A stretch of 64,000 bases of DNA from Actinoplanes xinjiangensis (GCF_003148685.1 NZ_QGGR01000037.1:1-64000), one strand, 5' to 3'; counted from the first letter of the stretch, positions 45,658 through 54,998 are shown. Numbers and translations: made by a program. Notes: generated by a model not told the origin, from the sequence alone.

Positions 45658-47262
45658 TCAGGCCAGCTCGACGAGCTCCAGCAGATCGTCGCTCCAGGCG
45701 TCCTCGTCGCCGTCGGGCAGCAGGATCGCCCGGTCCGGCTTGAGCGCCTGCACACAGCCGGCGTCGTGGGTGACCAGCACGATCGCGCCCGGGTAGTTGG
45801 CGATCGCGTCGAGCACCTGCTCCCGGCTGACCGGGTCGAGGTTGTTCGTCGGCTCGTCCAGCAGCAGCACGTTGGCGCCGGAGCAGACCAGGGTGGCCAG
45901 GGCCAGACGGGTCTTCTCACCACCGGAGAGCACCCCGGCCGGCTTGTCGACGTCGTCGCCGGAGAACAGGAACGCGCCCAGGATCTTCCGCAGCTCGGTG
46001 TCGGTCTGCTCGGAACCGGCGCTGCGCATGTGCTCCAGGATCGTCCGGTCCACATCCAGCGTCTCGTGCTCCTGGGCGTAGTAGCCCAGCCGCAGCCCGT
46101 GCCCGGCACGCACCTCACCGGTGTCCGGCTCGAGCAGTCCGCCCAGCATCCGCAGCAGGGTGGTCTTGCCGGCACCGTTCAGCCCCAGGATCGCCACCCG
46201 GGAACCACGGTCCACCGCGACGCTGACGTCGGTGAAGATCTCGAGTGACCCGTACGACTTGGAAAGGCCGCTCGCCGTCAGCGGCGTCTTGCCGCACGGC
46301 GCCGGGCTCGGGAAGCGGACCTTCGCCACCTTGTCCGAGCTCCGGACCTCCTCCAGGCCGCCGAGAAGCTTCTCGGCACGGCGGGCCATGTTCTGCGCGG
46401 CCACCGTCTTCGTCGCCTTGGCGCGCATCTTGTCGGCCTGCGCCATCAGGGCGCCGGCCTTCTTCTCCGCGTTGGCCCGCTCGCGGCGGCGGCGGCGCTC
46501 GTCGGTCTCGCGGGCTTCGAGGTACGTCTTCCAGCCCATGTTGTACATGTCGACGACCGACCGGTTCGCGTCGAGATACCACACCTTGTTGACCGCGGCG
46601 TCGAGCAGCTCGACGTCGTGGCTGATCACGATCAGGCCGCCCTTGTGCTGCGCCATGTAGCCGCGCAGCCAGGCGATCGAGTCCTGGTCGAGGTGGTTGG
46701 TCGGCTCGTCCAGCAGCAGGATGCCCTTGCCGTTCTGCCCGGAGTTGGCGAACAGGATGCGGGCCAGCTCGATCCGGCGGCGCTGACCGCCGGAGAGGGT
46801 GCCGATCGTCTGGGCCAGCGCACGCTCGGGCAGGCCCAGGTTCGCGCAGATCCGGGCGGCCTCGGCCTCGGCGCCGTACCCGCCCAGCGCGGAGAACCGG
46901 TCCTCCAGCTGGCCGTACCGCCGGATCAGTTTCTCCTCGGAGCTCTCCTCCAGCTGGATTTCGAGCTTCTGCATCTCGGCGAGGATGGTGTCCAGGCCGC
47001 GGGCGGACAGCACGCGGTCGCGGCCGGTCACGTTCAGGTCACCGGTCCGCGGGTCCTGGGGCAGATAACCGATCTCGCTCGTCCGCTCGACCTGCCCCGC
47101 GTACGGAATGCCCTCGCCGGCGAGGACTTTGAGGGTGGTGGTCTTGCCGGCGCCGTTGCGGCCGACCAGCCCGATCCGGTCGCCGGGTTGCACCCGCAGC
47201 GTGGTCGGGGAGATGAGGATGCGCGCGCCGGCGCGGAGTTCGAGCCCGGTGGCGGTGATCAT
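45658..47262 (-). CDS. ABC-F family ATPase
   Basis: 534 residues from ATG 47262 (MITATGLELRAGARILI); a longer upstream frame lacks support. Two ABC domains in tandem: Walker A GRNGAGKTTTLK, signature LSGGQRRRIELARILF, Walker B GILLLDEPTNHLD; then a charged linker ARETDERRRRRERANAEKKAGALM; second Walker A GLNGAGKTTLLRML, LSGGEKTRLALATL, VLLLDEPTNNLD. No membrane domain: an ABC-F translation factor of the EttA/Uup group. Resistance function is possible but not shown. Confidence 0.93.
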   Translation of the reverse strand: MITATGLELRAGARILISPTTLRVQPGDRIGLVGRNGAGKTTTLKVLAGEGIPYAGQVERTSEIGYLPQDPRTGDLNVTGRDRVLSARGLDTILAEMQKLEIQLEESSEEKLIRRYGQLEDRFSALGGYGAEAEAARICANLGLPERALAQTIGTLSGGQRRRIELARILFANSGQNGKGILLLDEPTNHLDQDSIAWLRGYMAQHKGGLIVISHDVELLDAAVNKVWYLDANRSVVDMYNMGWKTYLEARETDERRRRRERANAEKKAGALMAQADKMRAKATKTVAAQNMARRAEKLLGGLEEVRSSDKVAKVRFPSPAPCGKTPLTASGLSKSYGSLEIFTDVSVAVDRGSRVAILGLNGAGKTTLLRMLGGLLEPDTGEVRAGHGLRLGYYAQEHETLDVDRTILEHMRSAGSEQTDTELRKILGAFLFSGDDVDKPAGVLSGGEKTRLALATLVCSGANVLLLDEPTNNLDPVSREQVLDAIANYPGAIVLVTHDAGCVQALKPDRAILLPDGDEDAWSDDLLELVELA

Positions 47263-47465
47263 GAAATTTCTCGCTCTCGGTGAGACGGCTGACTCAGGGC
47301 GCAGAAAAGCGCCGGCCATCGGAGATGACGGTCGGCGCCGGGGCAGGTCAGCCTTCGCAGAGCAGCACCCGACCATCCTACCGGGCGTCCGCGGGCACCT
47401 CCCACCCGATTAATTCACAAGATCAACGGGTAATCGCTCGGCAACCGTGCTGAAGGTGGGACGAC

Positions 47466-48368
47466 ATGGAACTCAACCAACGTGCCGACATCGACCCCGG
47501 CTCGATCGAGGACGTCCGCGGATCGGGCGGCGGAGGCGGCGGGATAGGCGGCCTCCCGATCGGCGGCGGCGGCCTCGCCGGGATCCTGGTGACCCTGGTC
47601 GTGGCCCTCGTCGGCGGCTATTTCGGGATCAACACCCTGGGCGCCGAGGACAGCGCGCCCGCACCCAACTCGACCGCCCAGTGCGCGAACGAGCAGGAAC
47701 GCACCAAGTTGCTGGAGTGCCGCAACGGGCTCTATGTGACGTCGATCCAGCGTTACTGGCAGCAGCAACTGCCGGAGTCGTTCGGCGAGCAGTACCAGCC
47801 CGCCCCCACCCGCATCTTCTCCAACCGGGTGAACACCGCCTGCGGCGCCGCCGACTCCGGTGTCGGCCCGTTCTACTGCCCCGCCGACGACAAGATCTAC
47901 ATCGATCTGACCTTCTACCAGGTGCTCTCCAAGGAGCTCGGCGCTCCCGGCGAGTTCGCCCAGCCCTACGTGCTGGCCCACGAGTACGGCCACCACATCC
48001 AGGACGTCCTCGGCACCGAGGCGGACATGCGCCGCCGGCAGGAACGTGATCCCGGTAACGCCAACCAGGAGTCGGTGAAGCTGGAACTCCAGGCCGACTG
48101 CTACGCCGGTGCCTGGGCGCACGCCGCCGCGAACACCGTCGACAAGGACGGTGACAAGATCTTCACGAGCCTCACCGACGCCGACATCCAGGAGGGCATC
48201 CAGGCCGCCGGCCAGATCGGCGACGACACCCTCCAGAAGCGCGGCGGCGGCGAGATCAACCCGGACCAGTTCACCCACGGCACGTCCGAGCAGCGTCAGC
48301 ACTGGTTCCGCGTCGGCTGGGAGTCCGGCGACCCGAAGCAGTGCGACACCTTCAGCGCCACCATCTGA
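47466..48368 (+). CDS. Neutral zinc metallopeptidase, YpfJ-like
   Basis: 300 residues. Glycine-rich N-terminus, one membrane helix (LAGILVTLVVALVGGYFGI), then the exported domain CANEQERTKLLECRNGLYVTSIQRYWQQQ, NTACGAADSGVGPFYCPADDKIYIDLTFYQVL, HEYGHH with zinc ligands His172 and His176 and catalytic Glu173, and QADCYAGAWAHAA. This is the YpfJ/neutral zinc metallopeptidase family; substrate unknown. Confidence 0.9.
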   Translation: MELNQRADIDPGSIEDVRGSGGGGGGIGGLPIGGGGLAGILVTLVVALVGGYFGINTLGAEDSAPAPNSTAQCANEQERTKLLECRNGLYVTSIQRYWQQQLPESFGEQYQPAPTRIFSNRVNTACGAADSGVGPFYCPADDKIYIDLTFYQVLSKELGAPGEFAQPYVLAHEYGHHIQDVLGTEADMRRRQERDPGNANQESVKLELQADCYAGAWAHAAANTVDKDGDKIFTSLTDADIQEGIQAAGQIGDDTLQKRGGGEINPDQFTHGTSEQRQHWFRVGWESGDPKQCDTFSATI

Positions 48369-48393
48369 CCGACGGCGATCCTGGTCCGCGGGC

Positions 48394-49026
48394 TCAGGGC
48401 TCGCGGATCAGGATCGGCACGGCACGGGCCGCGGCCACCGCCGACACCAGGACCGCATGCCGCGGCTCGGGCACGTCGAGCAGCCTTCCGGTACGCAACG
48501 CGGCCACCGCCGCCAACTGAGGCGCCGACAGGATCGCGTCCACAGCGGAACGGTCCCCACCCGCGACGATCGCGGTGAGTGTGCGTACCTCCGGAAGAAG
48601 AATGCGGCCGACGATCCCGGCCCCGTCCGCCGACGCCGCTTTGGCCTGGTTGTCGCGGCGGCGCGCGAAGCGCTGCTGCGACCATCCGCCCGCGGCCGTC
48701 CGCCCCTGCACATAGTGGGTGTCCACCTTGGAGGCGACCAGCTCACCGCCGTCGGCGATCCCGACGGCGACCGCGCCCTTGCGCGCGAGCAGCAGACCCA
48801 GCCTCCGCGGCGCCCGTGCCGCCTCCATCAGCTCGGCCAGAGCCTCGACCGGCGCGACTCCCGGCGGCTCGTGCAGCGTCGCCGACGCACCGTCCGCGGC
48901 GGTCACCGTCAGACCCTCTTCGGTGTACGGCCCATGGCGCACCCCGAAGTTCTCCAGCCATCGGGACAGCCGCTCCGGAGCGACATCCACCCACTTCCCA
49001 CCGCCGGCGGCCGCTCGTTCCCCCAC
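48394..49026 (-). CDS. acVLRF1-type peptidyl-tRNA hydrolase
   Basis: 210 residues, GTG start. Contains the key motif GGWSQQRFARRRDNQ (Gln117/Gln118 region), equivalent to the GSQQ motif in Vms1/ANKZF1-like release factors, flanked by ARKGAVAVGIADGGELVASKVDTHYVQGRT. Actinobacterial VLRF1 members are proposed to release nascent chains from stalled ribosomes. No neighbour links it to another rescue factor. Confidence 0.85.
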   Translation of the reverse strand: MGERAAAGGGKWVDVAPERLSRWLENFGVRHGPYTEEGLTVTAADGASATLHEPPGVAPVEALAELMEAARAPRRLGLLLARKGAVAVGIADGGELVASKVDTHYVQGRTAAGGWSQQRFARRRDNQAKAASADGAGIVGRILLPEVRTLTAIVAGGDRSAVDAILSAPQLAAVAALRTGRLLDVPEPRHAVLVSAVAAARAVPILIREP

Positions 49027-49269
49027 CCCACCACCCTACGGCGAAGCCTCGCCCCCGGCTGCCGTCACCCCGCCGTTCGGCGCCGCGCAATTCCTGCGCT
49101 CTCGACTGCCGCCACCCTGCCCACCAGCGCCGCACCATCCCTGAGCTCTCGACCCCTGCGCGCTCGACGCCGCCACCCCGCCCGTCGGCGCTGCACGGTT
49201 CCCGGGGCCTCCGACTGGTGTCACCCGGCACCGCCGGAAATTGTCGGACCCCGGTGGCAGGATGCGGGC

Positions 49270-49950
49270 ATGAGCGACGTCGCGGTAGTTCTTCTCGACC
49301 GGCTGGCCGGCGGGTTCGAGCAGGCCCGCGACCCGGAGCGGGCGGTCGGGCAGGCCGCCTACATGCGCGATCAGTTCCCGTTCCTCGGGTTGACCAGCGC
49401 GGTCCGGCGCGCGCAGGCCCGCAGAGCGCTGGCCGGGCTGCCGGCACCCGCCGAGACCGACCTGGTCGACGTGGCCGTGGCCTGCTGGGCCCGCGACGAG
49501 CGGGAGTTCCAGCAGTTCGCCTGCGACTACCTGACCGCCCACGTCGGGGTCCCCGGACCGGCGTTCCTCGACACCGCGGCCGAGCTGATCACCACGAGGT
49601 CCTGGTGGGACACAGTGGATCCGCTCGCCACCCGGGTGGTCGCCGGTCTGGTCCGCCGCCACCCGTCCCTGACCGCCCGGATGGACGAGTGGTCCCAGGC
49701 GGCGGACATGTGGCTTGTCCGTACCGCGATCCTGCACCAGTTGCACTACCGCGAGGCCACCGACACCGATCGCCTGTTCGAGTACTGCGCCCGCCAGGCC
49801 AGCCACCGCGACTTCTTCGTCCGCAAGGCGATCGGCTGGGCACTCCGTCAGCACGCCCGCACCGATCCCGATGCGGTCCGCGCGTTCCTCGCCGCTCACG
49901 CCGGCACCCTGTCCCCGCTCTCGATCCGGGAGGCCGCCAAACACCTGTGA
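49270..49950 (+). CDS. AlkD-like DNA alkylation repair protein (HEAT-like)
   Basis: 226 residues from ATG 49270. Helical HEAT-like repeats: RDPERAVGQAAYMRDQFPFLGL near the N-terminus, WARDEREFQQFACDYLTAHV, TTRSWWDTVDPLATRVVAGLVRRHPSL, MWLVRTAILHQLHYREATDTDRLFEYCARQASHRDFFVRKAIGWALRQHARTDP. Conserved aromatic/charged residues of AlkD (RSWWDTVD, RDFFVRKAIGW) are present. Likely excises N3/N7-alkylated bases. Confidence 0.9.
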   Translation: MSDVAVVLLDRLAGGFEQARDPERAVGQAAYMRDQFPFLGLTSAVRRAQARRALAGLPAPAETDLVDVAVACWARDEREFQQFACDYLTAHVGVPGPAFLDTAAELITTRSWWDTVDPLATRVVAGLVRRHPSLTARMDEWSQAADMWLVRTAILHQLHYREATDTDRLFEYCARQASHRDFFVRKAIGWALRQHARTDPDAVRAFLAAHAGTLSPLSIREAAKHL

Positions 49951-50046
49951 CCTCGTCCCACCGGTGAAAAAGGCCGGTCCACCGCAGCCTTCGGTATTCG
50001 AGACGCCGGTGGACAGCCCATTGCAGGAACGAAATGGTGCCGGCAA

Positions 50047-50335
50047 GTCTGCGACCGGACGCCCCGGCGCCACCCGTCCCATCGGCGGATGACGCCGGCG
50101 AGTCTGCGACCGGACGCCCCGGAGCCGCCCCTCGCGTCGGCGGACGGCGTCGGGAAGTCTGGGATCGGACGACCCGGAGCCGCCGTCGTGTCGGCGGACG
50201 GCGTCGGGAAGTCTGCGATCGGACGACCCGGAGCCCCGTCGCGTCGGCAGATGACGCAGGGAGGTCTGCGATCGGACGACCCGGGGCCGCCCTTCGCGTC
50301 GGCGGATGGCATCGGGAAGTCTGCGAACGGGCGCC
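50047..50335. repeat. 55-base tandem repeat, about five and a half copies
   Basis: Unit starts at 50047, 50102, 50157, 50211, 50264 and 50319, spacing 53-55 bases. Each unit begins GTCTGCGATCGGACG and contains GCGTCGGCGGACGGCGTCGG. Contiguous without spacers, so not CRISPR. It fills the gap between the AlkD gene end (49950) and the LysE gene end (50343), which converge. Confidence 0.88.
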
Positions 50336-50342
50336 CCTGCGG

Positions 50343-50942
50343 TCAGGTGGTGAGTAGGCGGATGGCCAGCACGGCGATCACGGTGCTGGAGACCAGGGCG
50401 GTGATCAGACGGCCCCGGTCTCCAGTGAGGACACGGCCGATCAGGGAACCGCCTCCCGCGACCAGAAGTTGCCAGCTCGCCGAGGCGAGAAAGGCGCCGG
50501 CCACGAACCAGACGCCGCCTCCTGCGCCGCCGCTGGCGAGCACCAGGGCCGCGAAATAGATCACGGTGGCCGGGTTGAGCAGCGTCAGGGCGAGGACCCC
50601 GGCGTACGCCCGAAGCGCCGTCTCCGGACGCTCGTCCCGTTCCGTGACACCCGGCCGGCGGACGGCTCCCCATGCGGTCCATCCGGCCAGGGCCAGCAGT
50701 ACCGCGGCACCGAGCCAGCGCAGAGGTGTCTCCACCGGTGCGATGAACCCGGCCACCGCCGCTCCCCCGGCGACGGCTACCAGCGCATAGAGGCCGTCGG
50801 CGGTGGCCGCACCCATGCCGGCGGCCGCGCCGATCCCCAGTGACGTCCGTGCGCTGAGCCCGGCGATCAGGACACCGATGGCGCCGACGGGCACAGCGAT
50901 GCCGTAACCGGCGACCACGCCGGCCAGGAACGCCCCGTTCAT
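50343..50942 (-). CDS. LysE-family exporter
   Basis: 199 residues with about six helices: MNGAFLAGVVAGYGIAVPVG, then AIGVLIAGLSARTSLGIGAAAGMGAATADGLYALVAVAGG and ALTLLNPATVIYFAALVLASG, the LysE/RhtB core including the NPATVIYF motif. Exports amino acids or related small molecules; substrate unknown. The 5' end faces the 2 kb gene-free tract. Confidence 0.85.
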   Translation of the reverse strand: MNGAFLAGVVAGYGIAVPVGAIGVLIAGLSARTSLGIGAAAGMGAATADGLYALVAVAGGAAVAGFIAPVETPLRWLGAAVLLALAGWTAWGAVRRPGVTERDERPETALRAYAGVLALTLLNPATVIYFAALVLASGGAGGGVWFVAGAFLASASWQLLVAGGGSLIGRVLTGDRGRLITALVSSTVIAVLAIRLLTT

Positions 50943-51189
50943 GACCGCTGCCGAAGACCCGCCGTTCCGTCGGCGGCCGTCTGCTGTCGCACGGCCGGAT
51001 CGGCCACAGCGACAGGGACGGCAGGGTACGGCTTCAACTCGGTCACGCCCTCATCCTGTCGCCGCAGTCCCCACCGGGCCAGCGATTTTCCCCGACCTCC
51101 GGAGCCGTCGGATCAGCTTGTCCACCCACGGCAGAGCAGCTCATCCCCCGCTGGTTCCAGCGCCGGCTCGGCCCCTTGGTCTCTCGGCA

Positions 51190-51425
51190 TCTCGATCTCT
51201 CGGTTTTTCGGATGGGGAGACGTCCGGCGCGGCATGGGGGCGAGGGGCCGATGTTGAGGCGTACCCGGTGTTCCACCACCCGACCGCCAAGAAGATCGCC
51301 ACGGCGACCGCGAGAGCCAGCACGATCAGCGCGCGGCAGCGGCTGCATCCGCTGAGCCCGCTGCTCTGGGGCGCCAAGAGCATCGCGGTGATCGTCGCGG
51401 CACTGCCGTGGAACACGCTGGTAGG
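51190..51425. pseudogene. Rearranged duplicate fragments of the PH-protein gene
   Basis: About 51191-51250 and 51331-51420 match, in the same orientation, parts of the 17582-19390 gene near 17899-17960 and 17955-18040, while about 51260-51332 matches the reverse complement of roughly 18064-18139. Three pieces of one gene are thus joined in a different order and orientation 33 kb away. No frame through the joined pieces is expected to be functional. Confidence 0.85.
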
Positions 51426-51442
51426 CGGGTACTCCCCCTCTC

Positions 51443-51680
51443 CGCCTCTTGGTCTCTTGGTCTCTTGGTCTCTTGGTCTCTCGGTCTCTGGGCCAGGCGC
51501 TCACCTCTCGGCCTCCCGGTCGGGCGCTCCACCCTCGACCTCCCGGCCGGGCACTCCACCTCGACCTCCGGGCCGGCCACTCCACCCTCAACCTCCCGGC
51601 CGGCCACTCCAACCTCGACCTCCCGGTCGGCCACTCCACCTCCCAGCCTCTCGGTCGGGCGCTCAGCCTCTCGGTTCTCC
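51443..51680. repeat. GGTCTCTT octamer run and 27-base tandem repeats
   Basis: About five octamers of GGTCTCTT near 51451-51488, followed from about 51512 by six degenerate units of roughly 26-28 bases, each containing CCTCCCGG and CACTCCACC-like parts. Similar octamer-like text (GGTCTCTCGG) flanks the PH-gene fragment on its left side (51178-51208). Confidence 0.8.
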
Positions 51681-52016
51681 GGCGCAAGAGCGGCGCGGAG
51701 AGTCGGCCGAGGTTCTGGACGACTCTCCGCAAGTGGCGTGTTGTCCGCAGCCGCACGATCCACGCGTTGGACGAGGCTGTCGGGTGGCTCGTGTTCGCGA
51801 CGGGCGCTTGCCAGGCGGCGGGGCCCCTGCTCACGGTGGTTGACGCCGGTCGCGGAAGCCGTCGGTCCGGCTTGCATATGACGGATCGCGAATTTCCATA
51901 CAACGAATCGCTCATCGAGCCGAGCCGACAACGAAGGTGACCGGTGAGCGGCCACAAAGGCGGTGCAGATTCACCAGTCATGCCAGGGCGATTCCTAGCA
52001 TCACGACCTGGACAAA

Positions 52017-52495
52017 GGTGAGCACCAACCTTTGCTGTGACACAGCCCAGCGCACACAATCGCGGATCGTGTGCGCCCACCCTCGCCATGACGGCGGTCA
52101 ACGCCCACGATCCGAACAACGTGAGCGCCCATCGTCGCCATGACCCCACCCAGCGCACACAATCCGCGATTGTGTGCGCTCGTCGCCGTTGTTGGCGTCA
52201 CAGGCCCGGGCGGCAGCCGAACGAAGTGATCCGACCCAACGATGCGCGACCCGACGAAGCACGGTCCAACGAAGCGCGGGTCAACGGAGCGCCGTTCAAC
52301 GGAGCGCGGTCCAACGAAGCGCCGTTCAACGAAGTGAGCCGGGCCGAACGAAAGGGCCCTCGCAGAACGAAGCGGTGCAAGAGCGGAAGCCATTCGCCGG
52401 AAATGACGGCCGCTTCAGGTGCATCCGCGCCCGTTGACGACGCCATCCCCTGGCCCGTCATCCTGGTGGGCTTCAGTCGCCATCGGGCAGGATCG
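52017..52495. repeat. Dispersed ~0.48 kb repeat element, copy B
   Basis: Same order of parts as copy A (7407-7900): GTGAGCACCA start, 27-base inverted repeat arms at 52049-52075 and 52154-52180 with one mismatch, 15-base tandem repeats of the AACGAAGCGCGGGTC type (about 52212-52340), and an ending related to GGTGCATCCGCGCC and GGCCCGTCATCCTGGTGGGC. The tandem section and tail have diverged more than the inverted-repeat head. Confidence 0.85.
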
Positions 52496-52675
52496 CCGCT
52501 CGGCCGGCATCCCGTCATAGCCATGATGATCGGCCGGCTCTCGACCAGGGGCGACAAGCGGTGGCGGGACAAGGTCGGCGGGGTGTGCGGCGAGCGGTGG
52601 CCGATGGACAGGGAACTGCGTGTGGCGGAGGGGGGTGTGGGGCGGCCCACCGTGGACGACGGGCGACCGACGACG

Positions 52676-52808
52676 AGCGACAGGCGACAGGCAACAGGCG
52701 ACAGGCAACAGGCGACAGGCAACAGGCGACAGGCAACAGGCGACAGGCAACGAGCGACAGGCAACGAGCGACAGGCGGCAGGCGGCAGGCGGCAGGCGGC
52801 AGGCGGCG
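52676..52808. repeat. 14-base tandem repeat (GCGACAGGCAACAG)
   Basis: About five units of GCGACAGGCAACAG, then variant units GCGACAGGCAACGA and a run of seven-base GGCGGCA units. Typical slippage-prone satellite, 150 bases before the phosphatase gene. Confidence 0.9.
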
Positions 52809-52957
52809 ATCAACGGTGACGGCTGGTAGGCGGCGGGTAACCGAGGGTGGGGCGGGCGGCAGGTGGGGCGGTGAGTGGCGGCAGAAGTTGATCACGGGAG
52901 GTTTCGGGTTGCTGCCGGAGCGTGACCGGGAGGTGGTTCGATCGGTAGGGTCGGATC

Positions 52958-53641
52958 ATGGTCGCTGAACTGATTCTGGTCCGGCACGGGCAGAGCCTGG
53001 CCAATGTCGCCTTTCCCGCCGCTGATGCGGAAGGACTGATGGAAGCGGTCGTCAGCGGCCGCGACGCCGAGGTGCCACTGACCGAGGCGGGTGAGGAGCA
53101 GGCCGCGGCGCTGGGGCGCTGGCTGGCCGCCCTTCCGGAGGACCGCCGGCCGCAGGTGGTGATCACGTCGCCGTATCTGCGGGCGCGGGAGACGTGGCGG
53201 ATCGCCGCGGAGGGGCTGGATCTGCCTGCGCCGAGTACCGATGACCGGCTCGTCGACCGGCTGATGGGTGAGCTGGAGTTGCTGACCCGGGCGGCGGTGA
53301 CGGCGCGGTTTCCGGGCGAGGCGGCGCGGCGGGCGCAGGCGGGCGAGTTCGAGTATGCGCCGCCGGGCGGGGAGTCGTTCGCGGACATCGCGGTGCGGCT
53401 GAAGTCCTTTCTGGACGATCTGCACGCCGACCATCCGGGTGAGCGGGTGATCGTGGTCGCCCACGATGCGGTGGTGCTGATGATGCGGGCTGTCGTCGAG
53501 CAGTTGAGCTGGGATGAGGTGATCGCCGTGGAGAAGGAGTCGGGAAGTGTGCGCAACGCCTCGATAACTCGTTTCGACGACTCGTCGGGCACGCTCACGC
53601 TGGACCGATACAACGTGATCGACCATCTGCCGCCGGCGTGA
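52958..53641 (+). CDS. Histidine phosphatase (phosphoglycerate mutase-like)
   Basis: 227 residues. LILVRHGQSLANVAF with the catalytic His, PLTEAGEEQAAALGRWL, ITSPYLRARETWRIAAEGL, and VIVVAHDAVVLMMRAVVEQL with the second His. A cofactor-independent member of the phosphoglycerate mutase/acid phosphatase superfamily; specific substrate unclear. Confidence 0.9.
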   Translation: MVAELILVRHGQSLANVAFPAADAEGLMEAVVSGRDAEVPLTEAGEEQAAALGRWLAALPEDRRPQVVITSPYLRARETWRIAAEGLDLPAPSTDDRLVDRLMGELELLTRAAVTARFPGEAARRAQAGEFEYAPPGGESFADIAVRLKSFLDDLHADHPGERVIVVAHDAVVLMMRAVVEQLSWDEVIAVEKESGSVRNASITRFDDSSGTLTLDRYNVIDHLPPA

Positions 53642-53702
53642 CGCCCGTCGAGACATCGATGGCTGTCTTGCTTTGGGTCGCCGGGAAACTTAGGTTCGAT
53701 CC

Positions 53703-54998
53703 GTGCCCGTCGCCCTTTCATCCCGCGGGCCGGCCCGCACACCCGTCACGGTGAACCGTCAACTGGGCGCTCTTCTCACCGCCGAGGCGCTCTCCATGCT
53801 CGGCAGCCGGATCACGTTCGTGGCCGTACCATGGCTGGTTCTCACCACGCAGGACTCGGCGCTGCTCGCCGGGCTGGCCGGTCTCGCGGAGATGCTGCCG
53901 TATGTGCTGGCCGGCCTGATCGGCGGCCCGATCGTGGATCGGGTCGGGCCGCGACCGACCGCGGTCGCCGCGGACACCGCCAGCGTTCTCGCGGTGGCCG
54001 GCATTCCGCTGGTCGCCTACTGGGAGGGTGTGTCGCTGAGCGCGCTGCTGCTGCTGATCGCGCTGGCGGGCGCGTTGCGCGGGTTCGGCGACGCGGCGAA
54101 ACGGGCGCTGCTGCCACGGACGATCGCGGCGGCCGGTCTGTCCACCGAGCGGGGCACCGCGATGTACGACGGCATCTGCCGCGCCTCGACCCTGGTCGGG
54201 CTGCCGCTGGCCGGGGTGCTGATCGCCGCGTTCGGCCCGGCGTCGGTGCTGCTCTTCGACGCGCTGTCGTTCGCGGTCAGCGCGATCATCATCGGGTTGC
54301 TGGTGCGGGTCGGCTGCGCCGACGCCGCGGCTCTGGCCGAGAGCAAGGAGCAGGGGTACGCGGACGCCCTGCGCGACGGTTTCCGATGGGTACGTTCCGA
54401 CCGGCTGATCCTCGGCGTCATGTCGATGCTGTTCGCCACCAACATGTTCGACCAGGCGTTCGCGACGGTGTTCGTGCCGGTGTGGGTGCGTGAGGGACCG
54501 CACGGCCCGGCCGCGCTCGGGGTGATCGGTACCGCGTTCGGTCTGGGCGCGGTGGCCGGCAACATCCTGTACACGGTGGTCGCCCCGCGGCTGCCACGAC
54601 GGCTGACCTTCGGATTGTGTTTCTTCCTCGGTGGCCCGGCCCAGCTTCTGGCGCTGGCCCTGTCCGACCGCATGTGGACGGTGCTGGTGACGGCCGCGCT
54701 CTCGGGCGCGCTGATGTCGACGGTGAACCCGATCCTGATGGCCGAGGTGTACCGCCGGATCCCCACCCACCTGCACGGCCGGGTGATCAGCGTGCTGATC
54801 GCGGTCTCCTGGGCGGGTATCCCGTTCGGCGGGGTGGTCGGCGGCCTGGCGACGGACCGGCTCGGTCTCCAGACGGCCGCGCTGATCGCCGCGGTCGGCT
54901 ATCTGGCGGTCACGGTCTCCCCGTTCCTCTTCCCGGCCTGGCGGGAACTCGACGCCCGCCCCCGCTCGGAGACGAAATCGGCGATGGTCACCGCCTGA
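53703..54998 (+). CDS. MFS transporter
   Basis: 431 residues, about twelve helices. GTG start. MFS signature GGPIVDRVGPRPTAVAADTASV between helices 2 and 3 and GGVVGGLATDRLGLQTAALIAA later; arrangement resembles MdfA/EntS-like drug or siderophore exporters in the MFS_3 group. Substrate unknown. Confidence 0.9.
   Translation: MPVALSSRGPARTPVTVNRQLGALLTAEALSMLGSRITFVAVPWLVLTTQDSALLAGLAGLAEMLPYVLAGLIGGPIVDRVGPRPTAVAADTASVLAVAGIPLVAYWEGVSLSALLLLIALAGALRGFGDAAKRALLPRTIAAAGLSTERGTAMYDGICRASTLVGLPLAGVLIAAFGPASVLLFDALSFAVSAIIIGLLVRVGCADAAALAESKEQGYADALRDGFRWVRSDRLILGVMSMLFATNMFDQAFATVFVPVWVREGPHGPAALGVIGTAFGLGAVAGNILYTVVAPRLPRRLTFGLCFFLGGPAQLLALALSDRMWTVLVTAALSGALMSTVNPILMAEVYRRIPTHLHGRVISVLIAVSWAGIPFGGVVGGLATDRLGLQTAALIAAVGYLAVTVSPFLFPAWRELDARPRSETKSAMVTA

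Larger units (their letters stand above)
50943..52957. other. Gene-free 2 kb tract of repeats and gene fragments
   Basis: No credible gene on either strand. In order it contains: a rearranged copy of PH-protein gene pieces (about 51190-51425), GGTCTCTT octamer repeats and 27-base repeats (51443-51680), repeat element copy B (52017-52495) and 14-base repeats (52676-52808). The rest shows nothing I can name; promoters for LysE (minus) and the phosphatase gene at 52958 (plus) are expected at its ends. Confidence 0.8.

Noticed and set aside
45658-47376. ABC-F start at 47376 with an extra 38 residues
   Set aside because: The extension lacks conservation-like features; MITATGLELRAG at 47262 is the typical ABC-F beginning.
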